DNA of 6,798 nucleotides. Origin: Candidatus Nomurabacteria bacterium. GTDB lineage: Bacteria; Patescibacteriota; Minisyncoccia; Phycocordibacterales; UBA918. Below, one piece after another: positions 5,847 through 6,798 of the stretch. A program made the translations under genes and the position numbers. The notes under the pieces were generated by a model, which was not told the DNA's origin, did no database searches, and saw only the letters and a list, made by a program, of their open reading frames with translations. The stretch lies in contig CALRHO010000046.1 of NCBI GenBank assembly GCA_943359405.1, positions 1 through 6,798 on the forward strand. Direction: 5' to 3'. How positions within the stretch are numbered: position 1 is the stretch's first letter; each line of letters starts with the position of its first letter.

Positions 5847-5854
5847 ATGTTGAG

Positions 5855-5860
5855 AGTATA
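5855..5860 (-). promoter_or_regulatory. Putative -10 box of the tspO-sppA cluster
   Basis: TATACT on the minus strand ends eight bases before the tspO ATG at 5846, with no Shine-Dalgarno between. It matches the sigma-70 -10 consensus at five of six bases. No -35 is apparent. The spacing implies a leaderless or nearly leaderless mRNA for tspO, whereas sppA behind it has its own ribosome site. Confidence 0.45.
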
Positions 5861-5903
5861 CACCAGAGCGTAAATCTGTGTGGGCGGGTGGAGTGCGCAT
5901 CCT

Positions 5904-5957
5904 TCCCTAGGGTTCCTCTAGGGGGAGATAACACTCTCCCGAGGGGAACCCTAGGGA
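5904..5957. repeat. 54-bp near-perfect palindrome with CCCTAGGG ends
   Basis: The outer 12 bp are perfect: CCCTAGGGTTCC (5905-5916) with GGAACCCTAGGG (5945-5956), plus a T-A pair outside. The helix continues inward for about 11 more bases with one mismatch and two G-U wobbles, around a small loop near 5928-5933. It lies between the tspO promoter and the end of the lipoprotein pair. No T-run follows on either strand, so it is not a classic intrinsic terminator. It could be a REP-like element, a remnant of a small inverted-repeat element, or a structural barrier between operons. Confidence 0.6.
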
Positions 5958-5993
5958 GAGAAATTTGGGAATAAGAAAACGCCGCATAGTGGG

Positions 5994-6027
5994 GTGTGGG
6001 AGGAGGTCGTGATGACCTCCTTCACAC
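5994..6027 (-). terminator. Hairpin downstream of the lipoprotein pair, probable terminator
   Basis: A perfect 8-bp stem, AGGAGGTC (6001-6008) with GACCTCCT (6014-6021), closes a 5-base loop. It is extended by GTGTG/CACAC (5994-5998 with 6023-6027) after a small internal loop. It begins 16 bases past the stop of the second lipoprotein gene. The minus-strand transcript has no immediate U-tract; TTTTCTTATT appears about 15 bases later. Termination or mRNA 3'-end protection is likely, but not proven. Confidence 0.5.
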
Positions 6028-6042
6028 TTCCCTTCTGCGACG

Positions 6043-6285
6043 TTATTTGCAGCGGGCGCTGATGCCGACGTAGTTGGCCGGCTGCCGGCTGTAGGGGTTG
6101 TATTGCCCCTGCACCACCGTGCCTTGTGCGGCAGCGGCGCAGCGCAGCGTGGGCCCGCGCACGACCAGCGGCTCTAGCACTGATGCAGGAATTATGTCCG
6201 AGCTGGCGTGACTGTGCCAGCCCGAGATGTTGTTCGCGCATCCCGGCAGTGCCAGGATGGTCGCAATAGCAATGAGCTTTCTCAC
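6043..6285 (-). CDS. Small predicted lipoprotein B (80 aa), second gene of a coupled pair
   Basis: The N-terminus MRKLIAIATILALPGC is a lipoprotein signal: two basic residues, a hydrophobic core and an LPGC lipobox, with Cys16 as the lipidated residue. The mature part would be about 65 aa, with Cys49 and Cys79 possibly forming a disulfide. GTVVQ (56-60) and YVGIS (72-76) lie between them and recall the upstream gene product. The start is a GTG at 6285 that overlaps the upstream TGA as GTGA; a GTG one codon earlier (6288) is also possible. The AGGAGG Shine-Dalgarno (6294-6299) lies inside the upstream gene, where it encodes Arg-Arg. Translation is therefore probably coupled. The family is unknown. 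Confidence 0.72.
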   Translation of the reverse strand: MRKLIAIATILALPGCANNISGWHSHASSDIIPASVLEPLVVRGPTLRCAAAAQGTVVQGQYNPYSRQPANYVGISARCK

Positions 6286-6623
6286 CACCAGTACCTCCTG
6301 TTGTAGGAGTAGCCGTATCCGTATGGTATGAAGTGATGGTACTGTGGCCGTAGGTTGCCACGTAGACTCTGACAAGTGTGCTGGCTGGAGAGGCCGACGG
6401 TTGAGCCGACCCCTTCCTGCACCACGTTGCCGACCGCGTACGAGCCAGAAAGCGAGTTCTGGTCGTTCGGGCTGCATTGGCCAGCGGCATCGACCGACTG
6501 GCGCACGGCACCGCTTGCGGCAGCGAATTCCGCCGCGCGGCGGGCCTGCACTTCCGGCGAAGCGCCGGCACAGGCCGTGCTGACAAGCAGGAGCAGCAGT
6601 GCCCCCACACGGTTTAAGATCAT
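6282..6623 (-). CDS. Small predicted lipoprotein A (113 aa), first gene of a coupled pair
   Basis: MILNRVGALLLLLVSTAC is a secretion signal with a lipobox-like VSTAC (Cys18). The -3 residue is Ser rather than Leu, so plain cleavage after the signal is also possible. The mature protein has an Ala-rich segment (26-47), then Cys50 and Cys84 bracketing GNVVQEGVGSTVGLSSQHTC, and ends in a Tyr/His-rich tail (YHHFIPYGYGYSYNRRYWW). The ATG at 6623 has a perfect AGGAGG Shine-Dalgarno (6630-6635) six bases upstream and a good promoter. The stop overlaps the next gene start. G+C appears clearly higher than in the genes to the left, which may indicate transfer. No known family is recognised. Confidence 0.75.
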   Translation of the reverse strand: MILNRVGALLLLLVSTACAGASPEVQARRAAEFAAASGAVRQSVDAAGQCSPNDQNSLSGSYAVGNVVQEGVGSTVGLSSQHTCQSLRGNLRPQYHHFIPYGYGYSYNRRYWW

Positions 6624-6646
6624 GGGCTCCCTCCTTTTCTTCCATT

Positions 6647-6675
6647 ACAATAGCATAAAAGCGCCCAAAAGTCAA
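6647..6675 (-). promoter_or_regulatory. Sigma-70-type promoter of the lipoprotein pair
   Basis: On the minus strand TTGACT (6670-6675), a 17-base spacer and TATTGT (6647-6652) form a good promoter. The -35 matches five of six bases and the -10 four of six with a TGC extension. RNA would start near 6640, leaving a short leader with the AGGAGG site. A direct repeat, AATAACGTT, overlaps the -35. Confidence 0.75.
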
Positions 6676-6698
6676 TAACGTTGGCTTGAAATAACGTT
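6674..6698. repeat. Direct repeat AATAACGTT x2, possible operator
   Basis: Two identical 9-base copies (6674-6682 and 6690-6698) lie 16 bases apart, each containing the palindrome AACGTT. The first overlaps the -35 of the leftward lipoprotein promoter, the second sits six bases before the ATG of the rightward gene. A regulator bound here could affect both genes. Confidence 0.45.
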
Positions 6699-6704
6699 AA
6701 GTAT

Positions 6705-6798
6705 ATGAAAAAACGCTGGAGTATAGCCCTTTCGCTAGTGAGCTCTGGCGCCGAGACGCTCGACTTCTTTGAGCCACTTGTTACGGCAATTGTCATCA
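6705..6798 (+). CDS. N-terminus of a predicted membrane protein, possibly MFS transporter (runs off window)
   Basis: An ATG at 6705 opens a frame that runs 31 codons to the window edge. It begins MKKRWSIALSLVSSGAETLDFF and continues with a hydrophobic run. A short basic N-terminus followed by a hydrophobic stretch with G-x-E-x-x-DFF resembles the start of major facilitator transporters of the metabolite:H+ symporter type (G-x-x-x-EWYDF), but 31 residues are too few to be sure. No Shine-Dalgarno is visible. It diverges from the lipoprotein pair and shares its upstream repeats. Confidence 0.5.
   Translation, partial: MKKRWSIALSLVSSGAETLDFFEPLVTAIVI

Noticed and set aside
5847..5900. Upstream extension of tspO to an earlier ATG
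   Set aside because: The extra 18 residues are hydrophilic, do not match the family N-terminus, and would be encoded across the TATACT box placed before the family-typical start.
6286..6675. Longer frame reading upstream of lipoprotein B (total 210 codons)
   Set aside because: The upstream part overlaps all of lipoprotein A in another phase and has no start signals, while the GTG at 6285 has an AGGAGG site and yields a clear lipoprotein signal.

Overview
The window looks like chromosomal DNA of a small-genome bacterium. The partial YchF sequence, the short SppA, the many orphan small genes and the compact gene layout suggest Patescibacteria (candidate phyla radiation). This is an inference: no rRNA or tRNA gene was recognised, and no long frame needs a recoded stop, so the standard bacterial code fits. 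Overall base composition looks balanced, but the two lipoprotein genes near the right end look clearly richer in G+C.

Layout from left to right. (1) On the minus strand, the first 54 codons of the YchF/OLA1 GTPase-fold ATPase leave the window at base 1. Upstream of it lies a membrane-anchored metallophosphoesterase (270-1340). (2) A SAM-dependent methyltransferase diverges from the phosphoesterase on the plus strand (1444-2166) and ends at a strong hairpin that faces a convergent orphan gene. (3) An accessory-looking stretch, 2281-4211, holds two unrecognised minus-strand genes (140 and 223 aa) separated and flanked by roughly 400-base non-coding leaders rich in fold-back sequences. The 223-aa gene ends at a textbook terminator. 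(4) A minus-strand cluster runs tspO, then sppA, then a 137-aa orphan. TspO is a five-helix membrane protein and SppA a Ser/Lys membrane peptidase; the orphan overlaps the sppA end by 32 bases. (5) Two long hairpins occupy the gap at 5900-6030. (6) A coupled pair of tiny predicted lipoproteins (minus strand, 6043-6623) has a good promoter and strong Shine-Dalgarno (SD) sites. Facing it across a promoter region with a 9-base direct repeat, a plus-strand membrane protein begins at 6705 and runs off the window.

How the parts relate. Much of the cell-surface content is membrane-linked: phosphoesterase, TspO, SppA, two lipoproteins and the 6705 protein. Two styles of gene start are visible. ychF, the phosphoesterase, the methyltransferase and tspO have a -10 hexamer only 6-9 bases before the start codon and no Shine-Dalgarno, which suggests leaderless mRNAs. 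The two orphans and the lipoproteins have clear Shine-Dalgarno sites. The most unusual material is the orphan pair with structured leaders, the paired lipoproteins that share a Cys-bracketed module, and the long palindromes. No defence system, transposase, integrase or CRISPR array was found.
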